DNA from: Oceanicaulis sp052055585
GTDB taxonomy: Bacteria; Pseudomonadota; Alphaproteobacteria; Caulobacterales; Maricaulaceae
Direction: 5' to 3'
Assembly: GCF_052055585.1 (NCBI RefSeq)
Contig: NZ_CP170485.1
Span: 2,170,001 to 2,234,000, forward strand
Length of the DNA: 64,000 nucleotides
The notes below the pieces were generated by a model. That model was not told the origin of the DNA. It searched no databases and saw nothing but the letters and a program-made list of their open reading frames with translations. This document shows positions 43,254 through 52,368 of the stretch, piece by piece; positions within the stretch are counted from its first letter, which is position 1; each line of letters opens with the position of its first letter. The position numbers were made by a program, and so were the translations under genes.

Positions 43254-45284
43254 CTAGCTGTCGAGGAAGGAGCGCAGTTTGCGGCTGCGGCTCGGGTGCT
43301 TGAGCTTGCGCAGGGCTTTCGCTTCGATCTGGCGGATCCGCTCACGGGTCACCGAGAACTGCTGGCCCACCTCCTCAAGGGTGTGGTCGGTGTTCATGCC
43401 GATGCCGAAGCGCATGCGCAGCACGCGCTCTTCACGCGGGGTGAGCGAGGCGAGGACCAGCGTGGTGGTTTCACGCAGGTTGGAGTGGATCGCGGCATCG
43501 ATGGGCAGAACCGCGTTCTTGTCCTCGATGAAATCGCCCAGATGGCTGTCTTCCTCGTCCCCGATCGGGGTCTCAAGGGAGATCGGCTCCTTGGCGATCT
43601 TCATCACCTTGCGCACTTTCTCAAGCGGCATGGAGAGCTTTTCCGCCAGCTCTTCCGGGGTCGGCTCGCGGCCGATCTCGTGAAGCATCTGACGGCTGGT
43701 GCGCACGATCTTGTTGATCGTCTCGATCATGTGCACCGGAATACGGATGGTGCGCGCTTGGTCGGCGATCGAGCGGGTGATGGCCTGACGGATCCACCAG
43801 GTGGCATAGGTCGAGAACTTGTAGCCACGGCGGTACTCGAACTTATCGACCGCCTTCATCAGGCCGATATTGCCTTCCTGAATGAGGTCGAGGAATTGCA
43901 GGCCACGATTGGTGTATTTCTTGGCGATGGAGATCACCAGACGCAGGTTGGCCTCCACCATTTCCTTCTTGGCGACGCGGGCTTCGCGGGCGCCTTTCTG
44001 GACGGTGGCGACGATGCGACGGTAATCGTCGATCGGCACGCCGGATTCCTGAGCCAGGGTCGCGATTTGCTCGCGCAGCTCGCCGGCCTCGGTCTCTTCA
44101 CGCTCGACAAACCGGCCCCAGGCCTTGGACTTGCCGGCCATGTCCTTGAGCCAGTTTGGATCAAGCTCGTGGCCCTGATAGGATTTGAGGAAGTCGGTGC
44201 GCGGCACGCCATGGGCTTCGGCCATGCGCAACAGCTTGCCTTCCAGGCCCATCAGCTTCTTGTTGATGGCGTCGAGCTGTTCGACCAGCGCCTCGATCCG
44301 GGCGTTGTTCAGGTGCAGCGAGTTCAGGTTCGCCACGATGCGCTCGAACACTTCGTCGTACGCGGCCTGATCCTTGTCGCTCAGATGCTTGCCGGACAGG
44401 CGCGAGGACACCAGACGGTCCTGCAGCTGACGGAAGACGTCAAAGTCGGTGGCGATGGCGTCCAGGGTTTCCATGACCCCGTCGCGCAGCTCGGCCTCCA
44501 TGGCGGCGAGAGACATGTTGCCGCCGTCATCATCATCGTCTTCGTCTTCGCCTTCGGCCTTTTCACCGTCCTCGCCCTCGGACTCCCCGTCCTCGGACTT
44601 GGCTTCGGTGTCGGACTTGGCCTCTTCGTCGCCCTCGCCCTCTTCCTCGTCATCGTCAGAGGTGGCGGTGGCGTCTTCGCGCACGCCGCCATAGGTGGCG
44701 TCCAGATCGATGATGTCGCGCAGAAGGACCTGACCTTCCTGCAGCTCGTCACGCCAGACCATGATGGCTTCAAAGGTCAGCGGGCTTTCGCACAGCCCGC
44801 GGATCATCGCATTGCGGCCCGCCTCGATGCGTTTGGCGATGGCGATCTCGCCCTCGCGCGACAGAAGCTCGACTGAGCCCATCTCGCGCAGATACATACG
44901 CACCGGGTCATCGGTGCGGTCCTGCGCAGACGTGGTGTTCTGGCCCGCGGCGACTTCGCTCTTGGCTTTCTTGGCGACGGACGTGGACTTTTCTTCGTCC
45001 TCGTCATCATCCTCGTCGTCAGAGTTGGACGCCTCGTTGTCCATATCCTCTTCGGAATCCACGACCGTGATCCCCATCTCGGAGAGCTGGGCGAGGATGT
45101 CCTCGATCTGCTCGGAGCTGAATTCCTCGCTCGGAAGGACCTTGTTCAGCTCGTCATGCGTCACGTAACCGCGTTTTTTCGCGGTCTTGATCATCGCTTT
45201 GACGGTCTGATCCGTCAGGTCGAGCAGCGGCCCGTCCTGGTTTTCAGAGGTCGCTTCGGCGTTTTCAGCGGCGGCTTTGCTCAT
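43254..45284 (-). CDS. rpoD: RNA polymerase sigma-70 factor RpoD
   Basis: 676 residues, main sigma factor. Acidic N-terminal region (DSEEDMDNEASNSDDEDDDE), non-conserved insert of regions 1.2-2.1 with another acidic block (DEEEGEGDEEAKSD), then conserved regions: 2.1-2.4 (DLIQEGNIGLMKAVDKFEYRRGYKFSTYATWWIRQAITR), 3.0 (VHMIETINKI), 4.2 (RERIRQIEAKALRKLKHPSR); these are quoted in part only. Recognises -35/-10 promoters for housekeeping genes. Transcribed after dnaG from the yqeY side, forming the classic macromolecular-synthesis operon without rpsU. Confidence 0.97.
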   Translation of the reverse strand: MSKAAAENAEATSENQDGPLLDLTDQTVKAMIKTAKKRGYVTHDELNKVLPSEEFSSEQIEDILAQLSEMGITVVDSEEDMDNEASNSDDEDDDEDEEKSTSVAKKAKSEVAAGQNTTSAQDRTDDPVRMYLREMGSVELLSREGEIAIAKRIEAGRNAMIRGLCESPLTFEAIMVWRDELQEGQVLLRDIIDLDATYGGVREDATATSDDDEEEGEGDEEAKSDTEAKSEDGESEGEDGEKAEGEDEDDDDDGGNMSLAAMEAELRDGVMETLDAIATDFDVFRQLQDRLVSSRLSGKHLSDKDQAAYDEVFERIVANLNSLHLNNARIEALVEQLDAINKKLMGLEGKLLRMAEAHGVPRTDFLKSYQGHELDPNWLKDMAGKSKAWGRFVEREETEAGELREQIATLAQESGVPIDDYRRIVATVQKGAREARVAKKEMVEANLRLVISIAKKYTNRGLQFLDLIQEGNIGLMKAVDKFEYRRGYKFSTYATWWIRQAITRSIADQARTIRIPVHMIETINKIVRTSRQMLHEIGREPTPEELAEKLSMPLEKVRKVMKIAKEPISLETPIGDEEDSHLGDFIEDKNAVLPIDAAIHSNLRETTTLVLASLTPREERVLRMRFGIGMNTDHTLEEVGQQFSVTRERIRQIEAKALRKLKHPSRSRKLRSFLDS

Positions 45285-45347
45285 TCGGTGATCGTGCTCC
45301 CGGAGGATTTCATTGCTGCGCGCACATAGAGGCGGCGTGGAGGCGCG

Positions 45348-47186
45348 CTAGCGCTGGCGGCCTCGTCGTTCGGCGACGAGGTAATTCTTGAGAGCGTCGG
45401 AATCGCCCTCTTCAAAAAAATCGGCGTGTCGTGGTCGGTCCTGAGCGTCTTGCGCAACTCTTTCCATATAAGAAGCCGAAAGCCTGCGCCAAGCCTCTAG
45501 CCGGCTGTCAGCATCCGCCTCACTACCCCCAAGACTGGCGCGCATGGGCGCTTTGTCCACAGCCAAACGTGTCAGTTGGGGGGCGAACCCCCGTCGTGAC
45601 AACGCATCGCGCAGTCCGCCGACAGGTAGAGGCTCCCCAGAGAAACACGCGTCTAGAATCGCGTCCCTAAGGCTGTCAAGCGTTCCGAAAGACATTTGCA
45701 GCAATGTCTCAGCCTCAGCCTCAGCGATTTCAGGGTATTCGATCACCGCCAGCAGCAGTTGTCGAGCGCTTGCAGGCGGCGGTTTCTGTTTTCGTTGCGC
45801 GACGAGTTCCGCCGTAGGCGGTTGAAGCGCGTTGAAGCCGCGCCCGCCTCTACGACCGCCATAGCCGCCGCGCTGACCTTCGGCGCGCAGCCCCTGCTGT
45901 GGCGCCCGTCCGAACAGCGTCTCGATGCGCACATCAAATTCGGCGCGATATTCCGCCTTGATATCCGGGTCCTTGATCTTGGCCACAAGCGCCTTGATGC
46001 GCTTCCGAAACCCCGCGCGGCGATCCGGATCATCCAGCGGCTCGATGTCCACCTCGCGCCGCCACAGCACATCAATCAAGGGGCGGGCGTCAGCGATGGC
46101 GTCTTTTAGCGCCTGCGCGCCCTGTTCGCGCAGCAGATCATCCGGGTCCTGCCCATCGGGCAGGAACACAAAACGCAGCGTCCGGCCCGGTTCCAGCAGC
46201 TCGAGCGCCCGCTCCGCCGCCAGCGCCGCCGCGCGCGTGCCCGCCGTATCACCATCGAGGCAGACAACTGGCTCAGGCCCGGCGCGCCACAAAAGCCGCA
46301 GCTGGTTCTCGGTCAACGCCGTGCCCAGTGGCGCAACCGCCTGGCCCAGTCCGGCGCGGGCGAAGGCGATCACATCCATATAGCCTTCCGCCACGATCAG
46401 CCCCTTGGCCTTGACCTTGGGATCATGGGCGAAGGCGCGCGCTTCTGGATAGCGATAGAGCAGCGAGCCTTTGTGAAAGAGCTCGGTCTCGGGCGAGTTG
46501 AGATATTTCGCCCGCACGTCCTTGCTCATCGCCCGGCCGCCAAACGCCACCAGACGATCGCGTGCATCCTTGATCGGGAACATCACCCGGCCACGGAACC
46601 GGTCATAAGGCTCGCCGCCGTCCTCAGGCAGGATCGACAGGCCCGCGTCAGAGAGCTCCTGCGCCGTCGCGCCCTTCTGGATCAGAGACCGGGTCAGGCC
46701 GCGGCGATTGTCCGGCGCAAAGCCCAGTCCGAACCGTTCCATATCCGAGCGGCTGAGCCCGCGGCGCTCAAGATAGATTCGCGCCTCTTCGCCTTCAGGC
46801 GCAAACAGGGCGCGCGCAAAATAGTCCTGAGCCAACCCGATCCAGTCCAGCAGCGTCTTACGGTGCTCTTCCTGTTGGGGGTCGCGCTGCTCCATGCGCG
46901 GAACTTCAAGGCCGGCCTCCTGGGCCAGAGCCTCGATCGCTTCCATGAAGCTCAGACCTTGGGTCTTTTGAAGCCAGGAGAAGATGTCGCCATGCTCCTG
47001 GCTGGCGAAGCAATGGTAGAAGCCCTTCTCGTCATTGACGAAAAACGAGGGCGTACGCTCTTTCTTGAACGGGGACAGGCCCACGAATTCGCGGCCCTGA
47101 CGCTTGAGCGCCACCGTTCGCCCGATCAGCTCGGATGGGCGGATGCGCGCCTTGATCTCGTCTTTGAACCCGTCAGGAATCGCCAC
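45348..47186 (-). CDS. dnaG: DNA primase DnaG with degenerate zinc finger
   Basis: 612 residues. Makes RNA primers at the replication fork with DnaB. Catalytic TOPRIM core: LIVAEGYMDVIAFA (Glu), VVCLDGDTAG (Asp-x-Asp). C-terminal helicase-binding helices after 480. The zinc finger that usually reads C-x2-H..C-x2-C is eroded: SPFK (38-41) and HCFASQ (58-63) leave only Cys59 of the ligands, although the fold around it (TPSFFVNDEKGFYHCF) is conserved. I recall this loss in some other alphaproteobacteria. Lies between yqeY and rpoD in one operon. Confidence 0.95.
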   Translation of the reverse strand: MAIPDGFKDEIKARIRPSELIGRTVALKRQGREFVGLSPFKKERTPSFFVNDEKGFYHCFASQEHGDIFSWLQKTQGLSFMEAIEALAQEAGLEVPRMEQRDPQQEEHRKTLLDWIGLAQDYFARALFAPEGEEARIYLERRGLSRSDMERFGLGFAPDNRRGLTRSLIQKGATAQELSDAGLSILPEDGGEPYDRFRGRVMFPIKDARDRLVAFGGRAMSKDVRAKYLNSPETELFHKGSLLYRYPEARAFAHDPKVKAKGLIVAEGYMDVIAFARAGLGQAVAPLGTALTENQLRLLWRAGPEPVVCLDGDTAGTRAAALAAERALELLEPGRTLRFVFLPDGQDPDDLLREQGAQALKDAIADARPLIDVLWRREVDIEPLDDPDRRAGFRKRIKALVAKIKDPDIKAEYRAEFDVRIETLFGRAPQQGLRAEGQRGGYGGRRGGRGFNALQPPTAELVAQRKQKPPPASARQLLLAVIEYPEIAEAEAETLLQMSFGTLDSLRDAILDACFSGEPLPVGGLRDALSRRGFAPQLTRLAVDKAPMRASLGGSEADADSRLEAWRRLSASYMERVAQDAQDRPRHADFFEEGDSDALKNYLVAERRGRQR

Positions 47187-47244
47187 GTGCTGAACATCCT
47201 CCAGCCCGACAGCTTACGCTCAGGCAGGCCAGGGCGCTAGGAGC

Positions 47245-47712
47245 CTAGGCCTGACCCTGCAGCAGAGTTTTGACTTCCTGGCCCGCCTTGGCGAAATCCA
47301 TGCGGCCGGTATAGCGCTCTTTCAGCGCCGCCATGCAGCGGCCCATATCCTTGAGGCCGCCAGCATCAAGCTCGCTCACCACCGATTTGGCAGCTTCAGC
47401 GATCTCGGCCGGCTTCATCGGCTCGGGCAGGTAGGAGCGGACGATCTCCGCTTCCGCGCGCTCACGTTCAGCCAGGTCCAGACGGCCCGCCTTTTCATAC
47501 GTGTCCGCGCTTTCTTCACGCTGCTTGAGCAACTTTTGCAAGATCGCCTGGATCTCGGTCACACAGCAGCCTTCGCAGCGGTCTTCCGCGCGCGCAGCAA
47601 TGTCACGATCCTTGATGGCGGCCTGAATGAGGCGCAGCGTGGACACGCGCGTGTCATCCTTGGCGCGCATGGCGTCTTTAAGGTCTTCGAGGATGCGGTC
47701 GCGAAGCGACAT
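47245..47712 (-). CDS. GatB/YqeY domain protein
   Basis: 155 residues from ATG 47712. YqeY family: N-terminal SLRDRILEDLKDAMRAKDDTRVSTLRLIQAAIKDRDI and C-terminal LPEPMKPAEIAEAAK...GGLKDMGRCMAALKERYTGRMDFAKAGQEVK (quoted in part). The family shares the tail domain of the tRNA amidotransferase subunit GatB and may bind tRNA or assist in transamidation; exact role unproven. Unusual insert EDRCEGCC near residue 46 has three Cys. First gene of the yqeY-dnaG-rpoD operon, divergent from carA. Confidence 0.9.
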   Translation of the reverse strand: MSLRDRILEDLKDAMRAKDDTRVSTLRLIQAAIKDRDIAARAEDRCEGCCVTEIQAILQKLLKQREESADTYEKAGRLDLAERERAEAEIVRSYLPEPMKPAEIAEAAKSVVSELDAGGLKDMGRCMAALKERYTGRMDFAKAGQEVKTLLQGQA

Positions 47713-47887
47713 GAGAGCACCTATTTGCGGCGGCGCTGCAGATAAGCGCCAAGCCATTGTTTTTACTAGCATATGCAGATCGGGCTTTTGCTTGACCCCG
47801 ACCAGCTGCTCGCCTACTTTCCGCGCGTTTATCCGCCCGCCGCTGGAGCACAGCTCGCGGCCCGCGCGTGTCAGGAGGCGAGCACCT

Positions 47888-49093
47888 ATGCCGGAAGCGA
47901 TCAAGAATCAAGAGCCGATGCAATCAACTTCGTCGGGGGCACAACCTGAATGGGCCACCGCCGCGCTGGTTCTCTCTGACGGAACAGTGTTTTACGGCAA
48001 AGGCGCTGGCGCAACCGGCTCCGCCGTCGCCGAGCTCTGCTTCAATACCGCGATGACCGGACACCAGGAAATCCTGGCCGATCCCTCCTATGCGGGGCAG
48101 ATCGTGTGCTTCACCTTCCCCCATGTGGGCAATGTGGGCGCGAACGCTGAAGACGAAGAGGCGTCAAGCCTGATCGCGCGCAAGGCCGCCGTCGGCATGG
48201 TGAGTCGCGAAGACATCACCCCGCCCGCCAGCTGGCGGGCCGAGACCAGCTTTGACGAATGGCTGGCCGCGCGCGGCGTGATTGCGATCACCGGCATCGA
48301 CACCCGCGCCATCACCCGCCGCATTCGCGAAACCGGCATGCCGATGGCCACCATCGCCCATGCCCGTGACGGCAAGCTCGACATCGAAGCGCTCAAGGCC
48401 CAAGCCAAGGACGCCCCGTCCATGGAAGGCGCAGAGCTTGCGGGCGCTGTCGCCTGCGACGCCGCCAATGACTGGAAAGACGGCGACTGGGCCTGGTCCG
48501 AAGGCTTCGCCAAGGGCCCTGAAGACGGTCCGCTGGTCGTGGTACTCGATTACGGCGTGAAAGCGAACATCCTGCGCCGCCTCGTGTCTGCAGGCGCCCG
48601 CGTACAGGTCGTGCCGGGCAAGGCCAGCAAGGACGATGTCCTCAAGCTCAACCCGGCGGGCGTGCTGGTCTCAAACGGTCCGGGCGATCCGGCGGCGACC
48701 GGCCAGTATGCGCTCGACACCATTCGCGGCGTGATCGACGCCGGCGTGCCGGTGCTGGGCATTTGCCTGGGCCATCAGATGCTGGCGCTGGCGCTTGGCG
48801 GCAAGACCGAAAAAATGGTTCAGGGCCACCATGGCGCGAACCATCCGGTGAAAAATATCGAGACCGGTCAGGTGGAGATCGTGTCCATGAACCATGGCTT
48901 CGCCGTGGATCGCGACTCCCTGCCCGAAGGCGCCGTTGAAACCCATGTGTCGCTGTTTGACGGCACCAATTGCGGGTTCAAGCTGACCGACAAGCCGGTC
49001 TGGGCGGTTCAGCACCACCCCGAAGCCAGCCCCGGCCCGCAAGACAGCTTCAAGGTCTTTGAAGGCTTTGTGAGCGCTCTGAAAAGCGCCTAA
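47888..49093 (+). CDS. carA: Carbamoyl-phosphate synthase small subunit
   Basis: 401 residues from ATG 47888 (AGGAGGCG upstream). Glutaminase subunit supplying NH3 to CarB for pyrimidine and arginine synthesis. N-terminal dimer domain: FPHVGNVGANAEDEEA; class I glutaminase domain with nucleophile Cys in LGICLGHQ near residue 292, and His/Glu in VQHHPEASPGPQD. carB is about 6.1 kb away, so the two are not adjacent. Shares its promoter gap (175 bp) with the yqeY-dnaG-rpoD operon, read in the opposite direction. Confidence 0.97.
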   Translation: MPEAIKNQEPMQSTSSGAQPEWATAALVLSDGTVFYGKGAGATGSAVAELCFNTAMTGHQEILADPSYAGQIVCFTFPHVGNVGANAEDEEASSLIARKAAVGMVSREDITPPASWRAETSFDEWLAARGVIAITGIDTRAITRRIRETGMPMATIAHARDGKLDIEALKAQAKDAPSMEGAELAGAVACDAANDWKDGDWAWSEGFAKGPEDGPLVVVLDYGVKANILRRLVSAGARVQVVPGKASKDDVLKLNPAGVLVSNGPGDPAATGQYALDTIRGVIDAGVPVLGICLGHQMLALALGGKTEKMVQGHHGANHPVKNIETGQVEIVSMNHGFAVDRDSLPEGAVETHVSLFDGTNCGFKLTDKPVWAVQHHPEASPGPQDSFKVFEGFVSALKSA

Positions 49094-49155
49094 GCCGCTA
49101 GCGGCGCAGACAGACGCAATGCTACCCTTCCCGTCGTTCAATACGGGAGGGGAGC

Positions 49156-50718
49156 ATGGCTGGTCTGACCCGACGCCAGACGCTGGCGTCCGGCATCGCG
49201 GGCGCAGCAGCGTTCGCAGCAGCCGGCTGTTCGGATCGCTCAGGTGCGCCTGAGGGCTTTCTGCGCGTCGCCATCGAGACCGAACCTGACAGCCTGGACC
49301 CGTTACGCGGCCAGTTCGCGTCCGCGGCTCTTTTATACAAACAGCTTCACGCCCCGCTGACCGAGTACGCCCCCTCGGGCGGGCTGGCGCCCGGCCTCGC
49401 CCTGACCTGGCGAAGCGAAGACGCGCGCACCTGGAGGTTCACCCTGCGCCCGGACCTCGTCTGGTCTGATGGCGCGCCTCTGACCGCCGATGACGTGGTC
49501 TGGACCGCGCAACGCGCCGTGGACCCCACGACAGGCTTTGCCGATCTGGGCGACTTCTTCGCCGTCATTGGCGCGCGGGAAGCGCTCGCGGGCGAACGTG
49601 ATCCCGAGAGCATCGCCGTGTCAGCGCCCGATGCGCGCACTGTGGTGTTCGAGCTGGACCGTCCGGTGGGCAATTTCCCCGTCCTGATGCGGGAATTCTA
49701 TCCCCTGCCCCGGCATGCGGTCGAAGCCCATCCCGAGGACTGGACCCGGCCCGAACACTGGGTCTCCGCCGGACCCTATGTGCTCGCCGCCCATGAAGCC
49801 ATGTCGCTGCAGCTTCGCAAGAACCCCAACTTCCCCGCAGCCGGCAGCGTCAGCATTGAAGAGATTGCGGTGGATGTGGTCGACACCCCGGCCACGCGTG
49901 CGCGCCGCTTCCGGGCCGGCGATTATGATCTCGCCGAGCGTCCGCCCACCGACCAGATCGGCTTTCTGCGCGACACCGTGGGCGATCAGCTGCACGCCTA
50001 CCCCGCGCCGATCCTGACCTATCTCAAGATCAACTGCGCCCAGCCCCCTCTCAGTGACGCCCGTGTGCGCCGCGCACTCAGCCTCGCGCTCGACCGGGAT
50101 TTTCTGAACACGCATTTCTTTAATGGTGAGGCGCAAACCTCAGACCGGGTGATCCCGCGTCGGGGCGAAGCGCGGATTGAACCGCAGCATGATGTCGAGG
50201 CTGCCCGCGCGCTTTTGTCCGAAGCCGGTTTTTCCGCAGAAACGCCCCTGCGTCTGACCCTGCGCGCCAGCGCGGGCGATCGGGACCGGCTGGCCATCGC
50301 CATTCTGGATGACTGGGCCCGCATCGGGGTCCAGGGCGAGCTCTTGGCGAGTTATCCGCTTGATCTGTATCAGGCCGTGGATGCGGGCGAGTTTGATATC
50401 GCCCTCGCCCGGTTTGATCGCGGCCTGAAGACCGATCCTGACTTCATGCTCCAGCCCTTCAGCCGCAACGGCTTCGCCGATAACACCAACTGGACCGGCC
50501 CGGAACGCGAGCAGTACGACGCCATCATGGCGGACGCCTATGCCGTGATGGAGGCCCAGACCCGCGCCGAGCATTTCAGACGCGCCGAAGCGGTGTTCCT
50601 GGACGCCATGCCAAACATCCCGCTCCTGCATGAACGCGCCTACTGGCTGGTGTCGGACCGCACACGCACGTCAGCAGAGATCCAGCCCCAGCTCTGGCGC
50701 GACCTGTCGCTGCGCTAG
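49156..50718 (+). CDS. Peptide/oligopeptide ABC transporter substrate-binding lipoprotein
   Basis: 520 residues, family 5 solute-binding protein (OppA/DppA type). The start holds a twin-arginine-like TRRQTLASG plus a lipobox AAGC with Cys25, so it may be exported by Tat and then lipidated. Conserved SBP5 parts: EPDSLDPLRGQFASAALLYKQL, WRFTLRPDLVWSDGAPLTADDVVWT, and DFDIALARFDRG-like region near the end. Would bind peptides or small cations for uptake. No permease or ATPase genes lie beside it, so it is an orphan receptor or uses a transporter encoded elsewhere. 62 bp after carA. Confidence 0.9.
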   Translation: MAGLTRRQTLASGIAGAAAFAAAGCSDRSGAPEGFLRVAIETEPDSLDPLRGQFASAALLYKQLHAPLTEYAPSGGLAPGLALTWRSEDARTWRFTLRPDLVWSDGAPLTADDVVWTAQRAVDPTTGFADLGDFFAVIGAREALAGERDPESIAVSAPDARTVVFELDRPVGNFPVLMREFYPLPRHAVEAHPEDWTRPEHWVSAGPYVLAAHEAMSLQLRKNPNFPAAGSVSIEEIAVDVVDTPATRARRFRAGDYDLAERPPTDQIGFLRDTVGDQLHAYPAPILTYLKINCAQPPLSDARVRRALSLALDRDFLNTHFFNGEAQTSDRVIPRRGEARIEPQHDVEAARALLSEAGFSAETPLRLTLRASAGDRDRLAIAILDDWARIGVQGELLASYPLDLYQAVDAGEFDIALARFDRGLKTDPDFMLQPFSRNGFADNTNWTGPEREQYDAIMADAYAVMEAQTRAEHFRRAEAVFLDAMPNIPLLHERAYWLVSDRTRTSAEIQPQLWRDLSLR

Positions 50719-50726
50719 ACGCAGAC

Positions 50727-50742
50727 CGGCACGACGGTTGCA
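50727..50742 (+). promoter_or_regulatory. Sigma-54 promoter (-24/-12)
   Basis: CGGCACG-ACGG-TTGCA, with GG (50728-50729) and GC (50740-50741) separated by exactly 10 bp; only the first base differs from the consensus TGGCACG-N4-TTGCA. Transcription would start near 50754, about 200 bp before the ATG at 50951. In Caulobacter relatives sigma-54 drives many flagellar genes. Confidence 0.72.
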
Positions 50743-50950
50743 TTTCACACACTTGATCCCCTGGCGCTTGCACACTGGTGAGAGGCGCAGGGGCTCGATA
50801 ACGACCCGTCTGATAAGACAGGACACGCGGACGCAAAAGCGTTCAGCCCCCTCACGGAGAGGGCGGCACAGGCGGAAGAATCTGCCGCTCAGCACATTTT
50901 GATAGGCAAGGCCTGCCACCAAGCGGCAGCCCGCATATCGGGAGACACTG

Positions 50951-51517
50951 ATGAGCGCCAGCGCAATCACCGGCCCGTCATGGACGCCATGGGACAGTAA
51001 ACATGCCAAGGGCGCCGCCCTGGGCGAGATGTCCCTGCCCAATCCCACCAAGTCCGCAGAAGACGCCCGCAAGACCGAAGAAGCCGCGGCAACGCCAGCA
51101 CCCTCGTTGAAAGAGCGCGCCGGCAAGCTCAATGAAAGCCTGTCCGCGCAGCTTTTCGCCGCGCTTCTGGACCAGCAGAATTACGCGCAAACCAATCCCA
51201 ATGGTGACGCCAACACCGAGGATGCGCCCGCCAATGGCGCAACCAGCGTGAAGGGCGGCAGCGCCAATCTGACCGACACCGACGCCGCTGCCGGTGGCGC
51301 GACCGGGGAAACCGCCGAGCAGGCGGACGAGAATGACGCCCAGCGCGGCGTCACCGCCCAGCAATCAGGGTCCGCCAATGTGATCGGCGCCCGAACCAGC
51401 TCGGCCTACGCGCTGGATGAAAGCGCCTTGTCTCCAGCCTTGCTGGCTCAGCTTGAAGGCGCACGCAATCCGCAAGCCGCCTCGGCCCGCCTCGCCCGCT
51501 TCTTTGCGTATAGCTAG
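50951..51517 (+). CDS. Hypothetical protein behind a sigma-54 promoter
   Basis: 188 residues from ATG 50951. Polar and disordered-looking: Ala/Thr/Asn/Gly-rich middle (about 70-135) between two helical ends, LKERAGKLNESLSAQLFAALLDQQ (about 52-75) and SALSPALLAQLEGARNPQAASARLARFFAYS (C-terminus). No signal peptide, membrane segment or Cys. The composition recalls secreted axial or chaperone proteins of the flagellar system, and the good sigma-54 promoter upstream would fit, but I do not recognise it. Stop is followed by the HD gene after 3 bp, so cotranscription is likely. Confidence 0.72.
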   Translation: MSASAITGPSWTPWDSKHAKGAALGEMSLPNPTKSAEDARKTEEAAATPAPSLKERAGKLNESLSAQLFAALLDQQNYAQTNPNGDANTEDAPANGATSVKGGSANLTDTDAAAGGATGETAEQADENDAQRGVTAQQSGSANVIGARTSSAYALDESALSPALLAQLEGARNPQAASARLARFFAYS

Positions 51518-51520
51518 ACC

Positions 51521-52153
51521 GTGAACCGGGACTACGCCCTGACTCTCTGGCGCGCGGATCTGGTGCGCTTCGGACTGGAGGACCGTCAGCTCAAGACCGG
51601 CAAAACCGTGATCGCCAATCATGCCGGATGGCTGAGGCGCTATCACGGCCTGGGCCACCTGACGTTTCTGTTTCAGGAAATCGAGGCGCATGCCGAACTG
51701 ATCCGTGATCTGCCGCGTCTGACCTATGCCGCCTGGTTTCACGACGCGATCTACAAGAGCTGGCGCAAGGACAATGAGGTTCGTAGCGCGGACTGGGCGC
51801 AGAGCGCGCTCGTCGACATGGGGGCTGATGCTCACCTTGCCCGGCGGGTGCAGACGCTGATCCTTGCGACCGCTGATCATGCCAGCGGCGGCCAGGATGA
51901 CGACGATGCATTGTTTCTGGATATGGATTGCGCCATTCTGGGCGCCCCCGCTGAACCGTATGACCGCTATGTCAGACAGGTCCGGCAAGAGTATGTCTGG
52001 GCGCCCGGAGGCGCGTTCCGCAAGGGACGGCTGACTTTTGTGAACGCCCAGCTCGACCGCTCCGCGCTCTTTCACACCGAGCCCTATCGACAGCGTTTCG
52101 AGGCGCAGGCCCGCGCCAATCTTGAGCGCGAACGCGCGGCGCTGTCGCGCTAG
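51521..52153 (+). CDS. HD-superfamily metal-dependent phosphohydrolase-like protein
   Basis: 210 residues from GTG 51521. HD-type residues: YHGLGHL (His), AAWFHDAIY (His-Asp), and a late DMDCAILG (Asp) that would complete the metal site. The region between is helical, as in the family of predicted HD phosphohydrolases; natural substrates unknown, maybe nucleotides. Three bp after the sigma-54-linked gene; its end overlaps that of the XRE regulator by 4 bp (CTAG). Confidence 0.85.
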   Translation: MNRDYALTLWRADLVRFGLEDRQLKTGKTVIANHAGWLRRYHGLGHLTFLFQEIEAHAELIRDLPRLTYAAWFHDAIYKSWRKDNEVRSADWAQSALVDMGADAHLARRVQTLILATADHASGGQDDDDALFLDMDCAILGAPAEPYDRYVRQVRQEYVWAPGGAFRKGRLTFVNAQLDRSALFHTEPYRQRFEAQARANLERERAALSR

Positions 52154-52368
52154 TCCGCGTCCCGCACCAGAACCAGCAAATCCCCGGGCTCGCAGTCGAG
52201 CACCTCACACAGGGCCAGCAGCGTGGAGAAGCGCATACCCTTGATCTTGCCGGTCTTGATCTGGGAGAGCGCGACCTCGGAGACCCCGATCCGTTCGGCC
52301 AACGCCTTGGACGTCATGCGTCTTCTGGTCAGCATCACGTCCAGGCGCACCTCGATGCGTGCGCTCAT
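52150..52368 (-). CDS. XRE-family transcriptional regulator (DUF2975 partner)
   Basis: 72 residues, a single Cro/C1-type helix-turn-helix domain: LTRRRMTSKALAERIGVSEVALSQIKTGKIKGMRFSTLLALCEVLDCEPGDLL (quoted in part by ends). In many bacteria such short regulators are paired with DUF2975 membrane proteins, as here, where the two overlap by 4 bp. It probably controls its own operon through the palindrome at 52945-52963. Sensory input is unknown. Confidence 0.92.
   Translation of the reverse strand: MSARIEVRLDVMLTRRRMTSKALAERIGVSEVALSQIKTGKIKGMRFSTLLALCEVLDCEPGDLLVLVRDAD

Noticed and set aside
42294..44876. 860-codon open frame on the plus strand, opposite rpoD and the MscS gene
   Set aside because: It runs antisense to two certain genes, with His/Asp/Leu-biased composition typical of the reverse of high-GC coding DNA, and has no family character or ribosome site.
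47713..47887. Riboswitch or attenuator before carA
   Set aside because: No stem-loop with a T-run and no known aptamer pattern; only a possible TTGACC promoter element near 47791.
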